Assembly: GCA_029204225.1 (NCBI GenBank)
Contig: CM055095.1
Location: 9,890,243-9,950,242 of the forward strand
Origin: Diphasiastrum complanatum
Lineage: Eukaryota > Streptophyta > Lycopodiopsida > Lycopodiales > Lycopodiaceae
Direction: 5' to 3'
DNA length: 60,000 nt
The notes below the pieces were generated by a model. It worked only from the letters and a program-made list of their open reading frames with translations, ran no database searches and was not told the DNA's origin. The position numbers were made by a program, and so were the translations under genes. Shown here piece by piece: positions 11,901 to 23,669 of the stretch (its first letter is position 1; every line of letters begins with the position of its first letter).

Positions 11901-13815
11901 CTAGATTAGGGTGGCTATGTGCTGGTTTAGGGCCTCGACGGAAGCAATGTATGATTGTTGTAATTTTGCGTGTTGTTCCGTTGTGGCTTTCAACCTTTGG
12001 GCCAGCGTTTGATAGGCCACCACTGGAATGGCAGTTCTCTCAGGGATAGCTGGTGGTGCGAAGTCGTTGAAGTCCACCATTTCCAACTGTTCCTTCATAG
12101 CAGAACGTGCTGCTTGTGAATCTGCTACAGCCTCATCCTTCTCGGCTTTGAGGGTATCGATGGTTCTAGAGATGGATTAGCATCTGCTGTTGTTGTTGAT
12201 TGTAATTCGTGAGGTTTTGAATCTGCAGCTGTTGTTGTTTGGTTTCCTCCTCCAGCCTTGCTTTTTCTTTCTGAAGGCCCGCCATAGCACCATCGTCGAA
12301 TTGCCGCATAGTGTGTTGTCCCCCTAGGGTGCCGAATATATTGTATTGGAGTTCATTCACCAACCATACCGCTTTTTGGGCTGTAAGGGATAGTTGTTCC
12401 CAAGGACCAATGTCAGGGAGGTTGCGTGTGTAGTTAGGATACGGCATGGGGTTAAATGGTAGAAAATCAGGAGCAGGGCTAGACAGAGATGTAGGAAAGG
12501 CAGGGAGGGGTGATTGTGGATTGAGGGGTGGGGAGAGACTATGTGGCGGAGATTGTGAGATTGGGTTAGTGGTGACAGTGGTTGATGGGAGTGCAGTTAG
12601 TAATTGTAAGGCAAAATCATCTACGTTGACTGTGGAGTCAAGTAGGGTGGAGATTTGTACAGTTGAGGGCCTTTGTGGAAGTGTGGAAGGGAAGCTCGTG
12701 TTGAGAGTTAGTGAGGGTGTGGAGGTGACAGTAAATGGTGGGGGTGGTGGTGGGATTGTGAGAGCAAGTGATGGAGAGGATATTGCCTGTGTGGACGGAA
12801 TCACGGCCATAGGATCAGAGCCAAAAGTGCTTGCCATTCCGGAGCTGCTTGTTGCTGCTACTACTGCTTGTCGGCGTTGTTGGGCCTGGTGAAGTAAGGT
12901 CGCCTGCTGCTCTAGGACCTCCTTTGGGACTTGAGATGGTTTAAGACTCCCTCCGGATTCAGCATATTCTACCTCGATGTCGCTGGATAGAATGTCATGT
13001 GGGACATCTGCTTCGGTACTGACCTTCCCTTTCTGCTTCTTAGTAGGTGGGGCTGGTGAGATTGGTTCTACTATTGGTTGGGGGGTGGCTAGCTTTTTTG
13101 TGCTTGGATAAACCGCATCCAGCTCCTTGATGGCAGCAGCCGCCTTAAACCCCAATTGCTTGGTGACCAACATGTGGAGGAGATACCCACATTTGGTAGT
13201 TGATTTGCGGGCTTTCAGGGCTCTGCACAGCTTCTCCGCCACCTTCTCAGTCCACTTATAATTTTGAGTGGGGTCGTCCATGGTGAGGGTTAGAGAGAAG
13301 AGATCGCTCGGTGGGATGCGATCCATCTTGGTGGTATGTACTGCAGCCATGGTGACAATGATCTCTGAGGCGGCCCATAAATGGAAATCCGTGATGAGTC
13401 GGATAGCGATCTCGTCATTGGTTTGGGCAATGGTTTTGCCGTCGTCTGTCAGAAACTTGGTGAAGTACTTGGCATCATAAATGGTGCCCTTGCCATGGAT
13501 TGTCTCTCCGAGATTAGGAAAGCCGACACTCTGAAGATCCCCCAGAGAGACGTTGATAATAGAATAACTGCCAGTCTTGGTTGTAAGCCGGAAAGTTTGG
13601 AACTCATCCGAATAGGTCAAGTAGGTTGCTCGGATGAGGCTCTCGTTCTGCTGGTCCCGGAAAAGTGTTAGATCAAAACCAAGGTTGGTGAGGATATCCT
13701 TGGCTAGTGTGAGTTGCTCGGTGTAATTCTTAAGAGAGATCATGATTATATCCCCTGAATAAGGACGAGGGGGTTTACGGTGGTGTAAGCTTAGTGAGGA
13801 ATCACAGGAAGCCAT
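11901..13815 (-). CDS. Extra frame downstream of integrase (ORF3) of the Tat-like element
   Basis: A 549-codon frame (13815 to 12166) starting MASCDSSLSLHHRKPPRPYS, uninterrupted although the neighbouring pol frames are broken. Residues 1 to about 235 are mixed alpha/beta-like with no recognised motif. Residues about 240-480 are Pro/Ser/Thr-rich and low in complexity, including a run of seven Pro near 350. Residues about 490-549 are Gln/Glu-rich and coiled-coil-like. At about 12166-12180 a one-base frameshift ends the frame; the coiled coil continues in another frame (TIDTLKAEKDEAVADSQAAR, then the 65-codon frame 12098-11901). It is in the sense of pol and follows integrase, the place of the extra or env-like frame in some plant Ty3/gypsy lineages, but no signal peptide or membrane segment is seen. 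Function unknown. Confidence 0.7.
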
Positions 13816-14043
13816 GGCAGCAGTGATTTTAGATTGCTCTGAGAATTTTGAAAATTTTGAAAAAAATTTGGCATGAACTCAAGAGCAGCAATCTAAATTG
13901 AACTTGTGGAGAAAGGGTGGAGACCTATATATAGACTTTTTTTGGACAGGAATTCGCAACTTCACCCAGAATTCGTCCTCAATGTCCACGATTTGGTAAT
14001 GATGGTCATGAATTTCGCGGTATCATTCAGAGGGCCCACGAAT

Positions 14044-14760
14044 TCATGTAAGTGATTTGTGTTGGCCAAAAGAGGAAAAATGTCTGATAGTGCAAAAATT
14101 CGGGGTAGTGCGATAAGCCCAGAGAGCAGCATGGAGTTTGAGTTCCCAATCAGATTGGCTGGATTCGACGGTTTTGGTGAGAATGCCACATAGGATTTTA
14201 TTGGTGGATTCTGCCTGGCCATTGCAGCGTGGATAGTATGGGGAACTTTTGCAATGTACCACAAAAAATTTGGAAAGAAGATCTTCTATGACAGAGTTAA
14301 GGAAATGTGTTCCCCTATCACTGATAAGCTCTAGAGGACATCTGAACCGAACTATAACCTGTTCATAGAGAAATTTGGCAGTGGAATGAGCATCAGCATT
14401 GCGAACAGCTCTTGCTTCAGCCCATCTGGTGCAGTAGTCCGTAGCTACTATGATGTAACGAGATTGTGTGTGTCGAGCAGCAGGACTAATAGGTCCGACA
14501 TAATCAATTCCCCATTTTTGGAAAGCTTGATCAGTGGTTACAAGGTGCAAAGGCATGGAGTCTGTTTTTTGAAAACGTTTTGTGCGTTGGCAGACATCAC
14601 AAGCCTTAGTGTAATTGTGCATATCCTTGAAGAGTGTTGGCCACCAGAAACCAGCCAAGAGGATTTTCTTAGCAGTTGTTTCAGAAGAGAAATGGCCGGC
14701 ACCAATACCTTCATGAGTGAGGGAGATTACAAAGGGGATTTCTCCTTCAGTAAGACATCG
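14044..14760 (-). pseudogene. Integrase of the Tat-like element
   Basis: The H2C2 zinc-binding region is visible (THEGIGAGHF near 14730-14700 and CDVCQRTK near 14600). The core follows: first Asp in WGIDYVGPISP, second Asp in LISDRGTHF, Glu in NGQAESTNK, then WELKLHAALWAYRTTPNF. All three DDE residues are intact in a 204-codon frame that ends by frameshift near 14100. The frame joining RNase H to integrase is cut by a TGA at about 14761 where an Arg codon is expected. GIDYVGP and the overall layout point to the Athila/Tat side of Ty3/gypsy. Confidence 0.9.
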
Positions 14761-15555
14761 TCAGATAATTCCATCTAGCCCTTGCTTGTAGAGTTGTCCT
14801 GCAGTTAACGTATAAGGTTTAGTTTTGAGGACCAACGCTCGTTGTTCGGGTTTAGAGAAGGAGGGATCCATTTGCCCTGAAGTTAAATATTCGGTAATTT
14901 CCTTAGCCCATACAGGTGTAGAGTCAACTTGGAAAAGGATTGCATCTGGTAAATCATCGTTGACGCCTTGATCAGGGGTAGGAAGGTTAGGGATTCGGGA
15001 TAGATGATCTACTAAAAAATGCTGAACTCCCTTATGAACCACAATCCTAAACTCAAATTCTCTCAATAATAGGATCCATCTAGTAATACGACCTATGGTG
15101 CAGGTCTTGTTGATGAGATACAACAGTGCTTGATGATCAGTGAAGAACGCAAAGATTTTTCTTAGAAGATAATGGTGAAACTTCTGAACTGCATATACCA
15201 TTGCCAAGGCTTCGTGTTCGGTGGTGGTATAATTGACCTCAGCAGGTATCAATTGTCGACTAAGAAAACGAATTGGGTAATCCTTTTTTAATTCTCCAGG
15301 TTGGGTGAGCACTGCTCCAATGGCATACTTGGATGCATCAGTATGCACATGGAATTCTTTAGAATAATCAGGAATCCGGAGGATGGGTGCTTTGGTAAGG
15401 GCTTCTTTGAGTTGATTGAAGGCGACGCGTTGTTCATCCATCCATGTGGGAGCTACAACTACTTTGTAGATTAAGCGGGCTTTGTTAGCGAAATCGAAAA
15501 TAAAGCACCGATAGTAGTTGGCGTGGCCAAGGAAGGAGTAAACTTCACGTATCAT
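14761..15555 (-). pseudogene. RNase H region of the Tat-like element
   Basis: A 264-codon frame covering the RT-RNase H connection (YSFLGHANYYRCFI, usual form FLGHAGFYRRFI) and the RNase H domain: LRIPDYSKEFHVHTDASKYA with the first acidic residue, YTTTEHEALAMVYAVQKFHH with the catalytic Glu, FTDHQALLYL, and VDHLSRIPN. It is degraded only at its edges. In the family it removes RNA from the RNA/DNA hybrid. Confidence 0.9.
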
Positions 15556-15598
15556 ACGTGGTTCCGGTAGATTTCGAATGATAAGGATCTTTTCAAGG

Positions 15599-16291
15599 TC
15601 AGTGGCAATGCCATTTCATGAGATAATGTCCTAACACAATACCATGGGTTACCCAAATCTGGCATTTTTGAGGATTAAGAGAGATACTGAAGCGTTGACA
15701 TCGGATAAAAAAATTTTTGAGCACAGACATATGACATATTTCTTCGGAATGTGCTCCTGAATTGTCCAAGTAAACTTCTAAGGTATCGCCCATCTGCTGA
15801 GAAAAGACCGCTTGCATAACACGTTGGAAGGTGCTAGGAGCATTGCAGAGCCCAAAAGGCATGACTTTCCAACAGAAGGTTCCCCATTATGTGGCAAAGG
15901 CGGTTTTGTGTTGATCTTCTTCAGCGATTTGGATCATATTATATCCGCTAAATCCATCTAAGAAGGAGTAAGTCTCATCTCCTGCTAGATTTTCTAAGAT
16001 GGAGTCTCCGAAAGGTAATGGAAAATGATCACGTTCAATGACGGCGTTAAGTTTCTTAAAATCGACACAGATCTGAGGTTTTCCATTTCTCTTGGGGACG
16101 ATGACAATTGGGGAGACCCACTCAGTATGTTCAATTTCATATATAAATCCCGCATCTAAAAGGCGTTGTAATGCTTCTTTGATCTTGGCCTTATAGATGG
16201 GATTGCATCTGTACGGACGACTCGCAGTGGGGCTCGCACCCGGTTTAAGTGGGATACGATGCACAGCTACTTGGGGTGAGACGCCTTTCAT
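15599..16291 (-). pseudogene. Reverse transcriptase of the Tat-like element, active site changed
   Basis: Two frames (16291-15887 and 15862-15599) are separated by a stop near 15885. Visible blocks: YKAKIKEALQRLLDAGFIYE, WVSPIVIVPKRNGKPQICVD, FLDGFSGYNMIQIAEEDQHK (first catalytic Asp, in the FLDGFSGYN form of Athila/Tat), and MPFGLCNAPSTFQRVMQAVF. The YxDD box reads YLDN (near 15770), so one of the paired catalytic Asp is Asn; a GAC/GAT to AAT change would explain it. The enzyme is dead twice over. Confidence 0.9.
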
Positions 16292-16428
16292 GTCTTTATA
16301 GGTCCAGGCAAAGATATGTCGATATCTTTGCAGGAGCTTTTCAAGCCGTCTTCATTGTTCGCGATTGAGATGAGCTCCGATGTGGACAAGATATTCATTG
16401 GTTTCATTTGGCTCACTCAGGGAAAGGA

Positions 16429-17790
16429 TTATGTTTTGTGCAGGGCCTTCGTAGGGTGAATTACCAGTGGGCTCCCATTGAGCTTGGGGTAATTTGATTG
16501 TGACATCCTCGATCGTATAGTCCTTAAAGTATGCAGGGACATCATGGGCTGGAGATTCGAGGGGGCCTTGCCTTTATCTTGCTGAGATGGTGCTTTTTCG
16601 GGGATGGGTGTAGGGCTAGAGGAAATCTCAAGAACTTCCCAAACAGTTGTGAGATCACCCGACGGTTGAATTTGAAGTGGTTTTTTCATTTTCTCTTTCA
16701 TAGTATGACTACGTAGTTGAGGTTTTGGTGGTGGAGAGACAGTTGGTATGTCATGGAGGATCTCGTCATCAATTTGAAAGATAGTCTCCTCCTCACAGAG
16801 ATCCCATGGATAGTGTGGGCGTTTGGGACGGTAGAATTTTGTCTCAGGTTTTTCACTTGCAACCTTGGCAACTGATTCCACCTTGGAAGCATGCTGCGGA
16901 TAGGTCTTTGGGGGAAGTGCTTCCATATAGTTGAGGATCTGAATATCAAAAATGTACATATCTTCTGTGCAATTCTGAATTCGTAAGACGTTCTCGTCAT
17001 CAATGAATAAATTGTCTGATTCATTAGTAGGTAGCCATGCAACATTTAGTACCTCATCATGGTGTGGAGGAATATCAACAAAATTGATATTGATGATGGG
17101 TGTATCCAGATCAGGTAATTGGTCGTGATCGATCGGGTGTGGAGAGGTACAATTATCCTGATGTTGAGCACAGTAATCAACATTCACACAATCAATGGTA
17201 GCTAGACTGTGACTCCAGTTTATGATATCAGTAGATTTAACATAATGACCTTTTTCATGGCTGGACTGGTATGGCTCAAATACTGAGTTGGTGGTTGAGG
17301 ATCCCTTGTCATGTATGCATGCAGGTTTGAGTTTACCCGTTGAGTCAATTGTGACAGAATTGTCATGATTACCAAAAGTGACTCGGCCTTTGCTCCAGTC
17401 ATGAACGACTCGTGCATTGGTGAGCCACGGACGACCAAGTAGTAATTCATAAGAATAGGCATTATTGGGAATATCAAGTACTACAAGGTCAACAGAAAAT
17501 TTGAGACCTCCTAGTTTGATCAGCACGTGCGGAAGGAAACCGGTAGGTCGGACCACACTTTGATCAGCCATTCGAAGCTGACAAGTAGGTTTGGCTAGCT
17601 TGTCTCTTAGATTTCATTCCATCATGAGGGATGTGAAAATGATATTAACCCCGGCTTCACGGGATTGATGATGGGTAGCTGGGATTTTGATGTTGCCTCG
17701 TTTGTTGAGTGGATTGGTTAGATGTAAGGGCATTTCAAGCAACTCATCACTAGTGGTGGTGGTATTGGATTGGATCTGTTGTTTCCACTA
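16429..17790 (-). pseudogene. Protease and protease-RT linker of the Tat-like element
   Basis: A 380-codon frame (17571-16429). Its N-terminal part is the second half of a retroviral-type aspartic protease: FSVDLVVLDIP, YELLLGRPWLTNARVVHDWS. A long acidic, low-complexity linker towards RT follows. Upstream, to about 17790, the first half is in a broken frame; where the catalytic D-S/T-G should stand (before GVNI) I read no DSG or DTG, so the protease is inactive. The low-conservation linker has no recognised domain. Confidence 0.75.
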
Positions 17791-18782
17791 GCCAGCATGC
17801 TTCCAGAGGACATGGAAGGGAAGAGTGACATTGGCTTGTAGTAAATCTCCCCAAGCTTCGGTACCTTCAAGGGTTTTGCTTTCAAAGGGCTTGTGAGGTA
17901 CTTTATGGGAAGAGGAAGATTGTTGGTCGGCATAACGGATTTGCTGGCGATACTCATGATGCAGCCGAATTTCTTCAGATGGGTGAGGATAAACTATCGG
18001 GGTTGAATCATCACTTGGAGGAACAGCCTGCGGTTGAGTTTTGCTAGGTGCAAGTGTAGGGGCTTGGCGTTGGGTTTGTGCCCGAGTCAAGACCCAAGCA
18101 GGATGAGTTTCAACTGGTAAAGTTTCTACTTGCACTGAATAGACTGGAGCAGTAGGTTTGGATCGGGATGGGCAGTCCTTCACGTGATGTTCAATACCAC
18201 AATTTTCACAAGCTGGAGGGAAACGGAGTTTATCTGGGCAGTGAATACTAGGATGTTTACCTGCACAGATAAAGCATTCTCGTATTGCGGGTAGTTGGTG
18301 TGCGGCAAAGACAACTTGGTTTGGATTATAAGCTTGGGCATTGGAATCCAGTGGTTGAGCATTAGAATCATAGGTATAATAAACAACCGTTTCAGTACAC
18401 TGCGGTTGAGTATTGTCTTCCACATAGTAGGTGGCCGGATCGATGGTATTCGGATCAAGATAATGGACAGCGTTTTGTGGGGCAGGTTGGTTAACAACAA
18501 ACTGTTGACGTGGGGATGGATATTGATTTGGTGCAGGTGGTCGTGGTTGGTAAACCCCTGGTTGTGGCACAGGTTGTTGTGGCGGGTAGGGGCGGTAAGC
18601 TCGATAAACGGTGGGTCTGGTGGCTGCTGGGAAATGATTTCGCAGTTGAGGGCATTCATTAGCAGTGTGATGCTGTGAGCAGATTGGACACCAGACATTT
18701 TCTCTTGCTGGAAAGGATTTCTCAGCAATTTGTTTCATGGCGGTTTGGAAATCGGCAGTGAGTTTATCCATATGTGGTCGTT
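17788..18782 (-). pseudogene. Gag nucleocapsid region of the Tat-like element
   Basis: From the HMDKLTADFQTAMKQIAEK block near 18775 down to 17788. It carries three Cys/His clusters: CPICSQHHTANEC (about 18690), CFICAGKHPSIHC (about 18270) and CENCGIEHHVKDC (about 18200). Between them lie Pro/Gln/Tyr-rich stretches such as RPYPPQQPVPQPGVYQ. The frame is fused at its N-terminal side to a piece of RNase H from another copy, so the capsid half of gag is missing. Zinc knuckles package element RNA in this family. Confidence 0.8.
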
Positions 18783-19094
18783 GACGTTTGGTTTTACAAG
18801 ATTTATCAACAATATATAATAATGATTGATGGTCTGTGTAGAAAGCAAGGGTTTGGCCTAGCAAGTATTGTCGAAGTTGTTGTACGGTGTAGACCATGGC
18901 CAGTGCTTCTCGCTCTGTTGTTGTATAGTTTACTTCAGCAAGCACTTATAGTTGTCTGCTCAAGAAACGTATCAGGAAATCTTTTCCATATTCATCCGGT
19001 TGTGCTAAGATACCTCCAATTGCATGCTTACTCGCATCAATATGCACGTGGAATTCCTTCGTGTAATCTGGGGAACGAAGTACGGGTGTGGTAG
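18783..19094 (-). pseudogene. Second RNase H fragment, fused to gag
   Basis: Minus-strand RNase H blocks VNYTTTEREALAMVYTVQQL, FYTDHQSLLYIVDKSC and, upstream in a broken frame, YTKEFHVHIDAS. This duplicates the region found at 15.2-15.3 kb with clear divergence, so it comes from a second copy. At about 18780 it runs straight into the gag coiled-coil region, a recombinant junction. Confidence 0.85.
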
Positions 19095-20181
19095 TATGTT
19101 CTCTAAGGCCATTACCTTAAATTCTAAGCCATTGGCTTTGATTGAAGGGAGACTCTATCATAGTCTTGGCCGTAAAGGTTTTTTCACTTGTTCAAACATT
19201 GTGGACTCCATTTACTCTCTTAGCCTCTCCCTTTGAGACTTGGACAATTGCCCATGAAACCCTTGATGTTTAAATGAAATTGAAGGTTGCCCTTTCTTGA
19301 GTATTCAGTCCTTAGGAATGTTGTTGTTGCTTTGACAATTTCCTACAAGACCATCATTTTTTTTTTACTAAATTGAAGATTGCCCTTGTTGTTGCTTGGA
19401 TGGTTGCCCTATATAACCCCTATTGTCGGATGAAATTTGAAGATTGCCTTCAAGGATGTTCTCATTCCTTGGCCTTGAGCCCCTATATGTAAATAATTAT
19501 ACATGATGTCTATAACTTGCTAGTATTGGATAAAATTATTTGACCATATTTGTTAAACTTAAAAGTTTTACATAAGAAAACAAATGTCAATTTGTTGAAC
19601 TCAACATCTTTTGCATTCAGATTTTGAAGACAAATGCTGATTAGATTGAGCATCGTTGGTCTTCAAGTGCAACATAAAATGCAGTTTTGGTGTTGTTATA
19701 TCTTGGGTTTGAACTTTGACCTTGCTCTCTACCTTACCTTACATCATAAACCAAAACGTGTCTTTTAGTATTACCTTAGAGTGGTCTCCAATTCCTCATC
19801 TCTTATTTAGTACTTGGGGATGATTTAAAAAACCCCAAGATAAGATTTCAGATTTCTCATGGGTGTAGATTCTATTTTGTAACTTGTGAAACATTAATGG
19901 TTTGGATTACTCTAGAATCCTAATCGTGGGTGGGCCCCTAGCTACATATTTTTGAACAAGTGCATTCATGCTAGGGGTCCTAAGATCCATGCCCCATGGC
20001 CCCAAACCAATGACTCCATCCATCCATCCCCATGAGTAAGCTCAAAAACCTTCTCTTGTAAAGAATGGCTTTTGAGGGCCCCTCTACCAACCCTTGAATG
20101 CCCTTAGCTCCAGAGTAGTGAACTGGTCCCAGTCCATGGGGAGTGCTTTAAGGGTCCTAAAGCAGTCAAAGCCTGTTTATT
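19095..20181. other. Gene-less stretch between gypsy relic and permease gene
   Basis: No protein-like frame, LTR end or primer site is recognised. It contains T-rich runs and repeated 'tgaaattgaagattgccctt'-type phrases at about 19270-19450 that may be a decayed short repeat. Confidence 0.4.
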
Positions 20182-20355
20182 AGTCAAGGACCTCCAACCC
20201 TGGAACCTTAGATGCAAATTCAGATGTTTGTGTCTTTAAGCTAGCATGGTAGAGTGTGGGACCAGGTCAGTCAAGGACCTCCAATCTTGGAACCTTGGAT
20301 GCAAATTCAGATGTTTGTGTCTTTAAGTTAGCATGGTAGAGTGTGGGACCAGGTC
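20182..20355. repeat. Tandem duplication, 2 x 87 bp
   Basis: Copy 1 is 20182-20268 and copy 2 is 20269-20355. Both begin AGTCAAGGACCTCCAA and end GTGGGACCAGGTC, with only a few substitutions. The duplication ends about 610 bp upstream of the permease start codon. Confidence 0.92.
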
Positions 20356-20967
20356 AGTGCTCTCAAGAAAAATCCAATATTGACATCAAACCTATGACTA
20401 TGACCACAATTGAAGTGTTTTTTATCAGGAAAAAACACCTACAAAATGTGAAACAAAGAGGAAACAAATGACAAGAATGACTTTATCAATTTTCTGAAAG
20501 CACCTATGTGTCTGTAGAAGAAAAGATTGTAGCCTACTCATTATTTTTAGCAGATATAAGAAGACTGATTAGTAGCCCTTGTGGAATTGTTTAAATACAG
20601 CAGAGATTAGTGTTCCCCATTGGAGTAGCATCTTCTTCCTCACCTCCAAGCATCCTTGAAAGAAAGTTCAGACAGAAACCGAGGTGGGTGTGAATAGCTT
20701 TTGGATTTTTTTAACAAGTACAACCAGCATTGGAAGACAGAGTTGAAGAGAATGGATAGTGTAGGTGAGCAGTGAAGCTGGTGGTTGCATAGTGACAGTT
20801 TGGATGTGTTGTGAGCACATGGATTTTGCAAACAGTAGGATAGTTTGATGACCCTTCAATCTCTCAGAGGCATTGCTACAGAAACGTAATCCCTCCTTCT
20901 GTCTCCTCTTTCTATCTATCAAAAATACCTGATCGGGCACTGCGAAAATTCCGACTATTTGCAGAAA

Positions 20968-23669
20968 ATGGGCTATACCTATTCAGAGAATAGACAGCCA
21001 GAAATTGAGAACGGATCACAGAAAGCCTCTAATTACTCGCTGGAAGATTTTGACGACGATGGCCACCTCCGCCGAATTGGTAATGATCATGTCTAATTAC
21101 TGACAAAAATACCATGAGCATGAAGCTGAAAAAATGATACTATAATAAACGAAGCAACTAGATCCTATTTGGTCGCAAGGAGTCCTTTATAGTTTATGAA
21201 AAATGTAGTGCTTGAAACAAATTCTGATATTTGGGAGGGAAAATACACTGCTACGACCGGAGCTTGAGCTCACGAAAATGATAGAAATTAGAACATGCCA
21301 ATGATTCTGTTTTTGAGTAAGTAGCTGTTCATGAGATGATTACTGACAGTAGGGGACGATCAGATATTGAATTCCGGCTGAAAAATCTTGGATGACAGGT
21401 AATGTGTGGACTGCTTCTGCTCATGTTATTACGGCAGTGATTGGTTCTGGAGTTCTTTCTCTTGCTTGGAGCATTGCCCAGCTGGGATGGATCGCAGGTC
21501 CTATAGTAATGATATTTTTTGCATTTGTAACATACTATACCTCGGTGTTGCTGGCAGATTGCTATAGATCTCCCGACCCAGTTTCTGGAAAACGGAACTA
21601 CACATACATGGATGCTGTCAGGGCAAATCTGGGTATGCAATGTCCATGCTGGCTAGTAACGATTGTAGTTTGTGACAAAAAATGTTATGTTTGTTTTCTG
21701 ATCTTCGAGTGAAACTTAGAAGCTCCATGGGCAGCTACAAAATTGTTTTCAGAGGTGGCCATAACAGTTTGTAATGATCAATTATTCTTTGACAGGTGCA
21801 ACACAAGTATGGCTTTGCGGGTTCGTGCAGTATAGTAATTTGTGGGCAACCTCTGTTGGATATACAATAACTGCTTCCATCAGTATGGTGTAAGTCCAAA
21901 TCAGAAGCACTCTCAGTTATTGCTTTCATGTTTCCTCGCCTTCCTAAAGTTACAACTTAATTTTGTTCAAGCTCATTCTTAAGCATTGTCTAGGGTGAAC
22001 TTAGGACATCCAATCTTCTATTTCCTGTACCTTCGAAAGTTTTGTTTTCCATCAACTAAGAACAATAATCAGAATAGGCATTGATAAGCCTTGTCATAGC
22101 CTCAACTCTTGAAAGGAGTGCTCTTCTCAGGTTATGATCTTCTAATGAAGATTCTTATTGGCTTGACAATAGGGCTATTAAACGCTCCAATTGCTTCCAC
22201 TCAAATGGCCATAACACAGCATGTCACATTTCCAACAACCCATATATGGCTACTTTTGGAGTTGTTCAGATCATATTCTCTCAGTTGCCAGACTTCCACA
22301 GGCTCTGGTGGCTCTCGATAGTTGCAGCCCTTATGTCATGCACTTACTCCGGAATTGGATTGGCGCTTGGTATTTCAAAAGCCATGGGTATGTCAACAAG
22401 AACCGACGAACACAAACTTCTGTTACAACATATGATGTAATAGATCTGACGCTTAGCCTAAATAGCTTTCTTGAGCTATGAACTTATTAAGTTCGCGCAC
22501 TTTCCTTGAGCCGGTGATTGATGACCAGTTTTGTTGCAGATAATGGTCATTCTCACGGTAGTATAACTGGGCTCAGTGTTGGGTATGGAATTGATCATAT
22601 TGCAATGGAAAACAAAATTTGGCAAATATTTCAGGCTCTTGGGAACATTGCATTTGCCTACTCATTTTCGGCCATTTTAATTGAGATCCAGGTATTTCTC
22701 ATGCTCCTTAGCAAATTAAGGCCACGTTTCCTGGCAACATTGTTCAGGTATCGTCACACAAAAATACTAGGTCATACTAAGGCTAATTCCTATTTGGATG
22801 CGTAATAGTTGACCATAAATCTGTGCGTTTCCAGGACACATTAAAGTCCCCACCTTCGGAGAACAAGACAATGAAGAAGGCAACATTAATTGGAGTTTCA
22901 ACCACAACATTCTTTTATTTGACCATTGGCTGTATGGGGTATGCAGCTTTTGGAAACGATGCCCCAGGAAATCTTCTAACAGGATTTGGGTTTTATGAAC
23001 CGTACTGGCTTGTTGACTTCGCAAATGTGTGCATTGTGGTGCATTTGGTGGGTGCTTACCAGGTACTTTGATGCTTCATTTCTACTGGTATTTCTGTAAA
23101 AGCTCTATTAGCCTATTAATGAATTTTGTTTGAAGCTTTGCCGCATGAAAGAAATCATTTCCAGTTCCAGATCTTGGGAGACAAATGGTTTCCAGTGCAA
23201 AGCAGATCTTGCTTTCTCATCAGGATGACCCTTGTTAATACAGGTTTTTGCTCAGCCTCTTTTTGCACTTATTGAAACCTGGGCCTCAAAAAAATGGTCG
23301 AAGCACAAATTCATCAACAGTGATTTTGTCCTCAGAGTCCCAATTTATGGCACTTTTCCAGTGAACCTTTTCCGCCTAACCTGGAGAACAATATTCGTTA
23401 TTGCAACCACTCTTGTGGCAATGCTTCTTCCATTTTTCAATGATATTGTTGGGCTAATTGGAGCTTATGGATTCTGGCCCTTGACAGTCTATTTTCCCAT
23501 TTCAATGTACATCAATCAGAAAAAGCTCAAATCTTGGAGCTCAAAGTGGGTGGGCTTGCAAGCTTTAAGCATGATTTGCCTTTTGGTCTCCATAGCTGCG
23601 GCTTTGGGATCCATTAAAGGCATAATAATTACTCTTTCTAAGTACACTCCATTCCAGACAATTTATTGA
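20968..23669 (+). CDS. Amino-acid permease (AAP family), 7 exons, intact
   Basis: Exons 20968-21079, 21399-21632, 21796-21889, 22173-22387, 22540-22691, 22835-23062 and 23244-23669 join in frame with GT-AG borders to 1461 bases, 486 aa, the usual AAP length. The start MGYTYSENRQ opens a short acidic cytosolic N-terminus. The Aa_trans domain follows from about residue 38: GNVWTASAHVITAVIGSGVL, RNYTYMDAVRANLG, AIKRSNCFHSNGHN, LWWLSIVAALMS, SPPSENKTMKKATL, GYAAFGNDAPGNLLTGFGFY, PFFNDIVGLIGAYGFWPLTV, ending TPFQTIY. The family is plasma-membrane amino-acid/H+ symporters with about ten membrane helices that load neutral and acidic amino acids. No stop or frameshift is present, so it looks functional. 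TTTAAATA at 20590-20597 is a weak TATA candidate. Substrate range and AAP subgroup cannot be read from the sequence. Confidence 0.96.

Noticed and set aside
12446-12892. 148-codon Gly/Val-rich plus-strand frame
   Set aside because: It is the antisense shadow of the Pro/Ser-rich part of the minus-strand extra frame.
18295-18678. 127-codon Ile/Trp-rich plus-strand frame
   Set aside because: Antisense shadow of the minus-strand gag region with its zinc knuckles.
22109-22481. Three overlapping plus-strand frames in the permease locus
   Set aside because: Only the reading AIKRSNCF...SKAMG between the splice sites fits the family; the others are alternative frames or read into introns.
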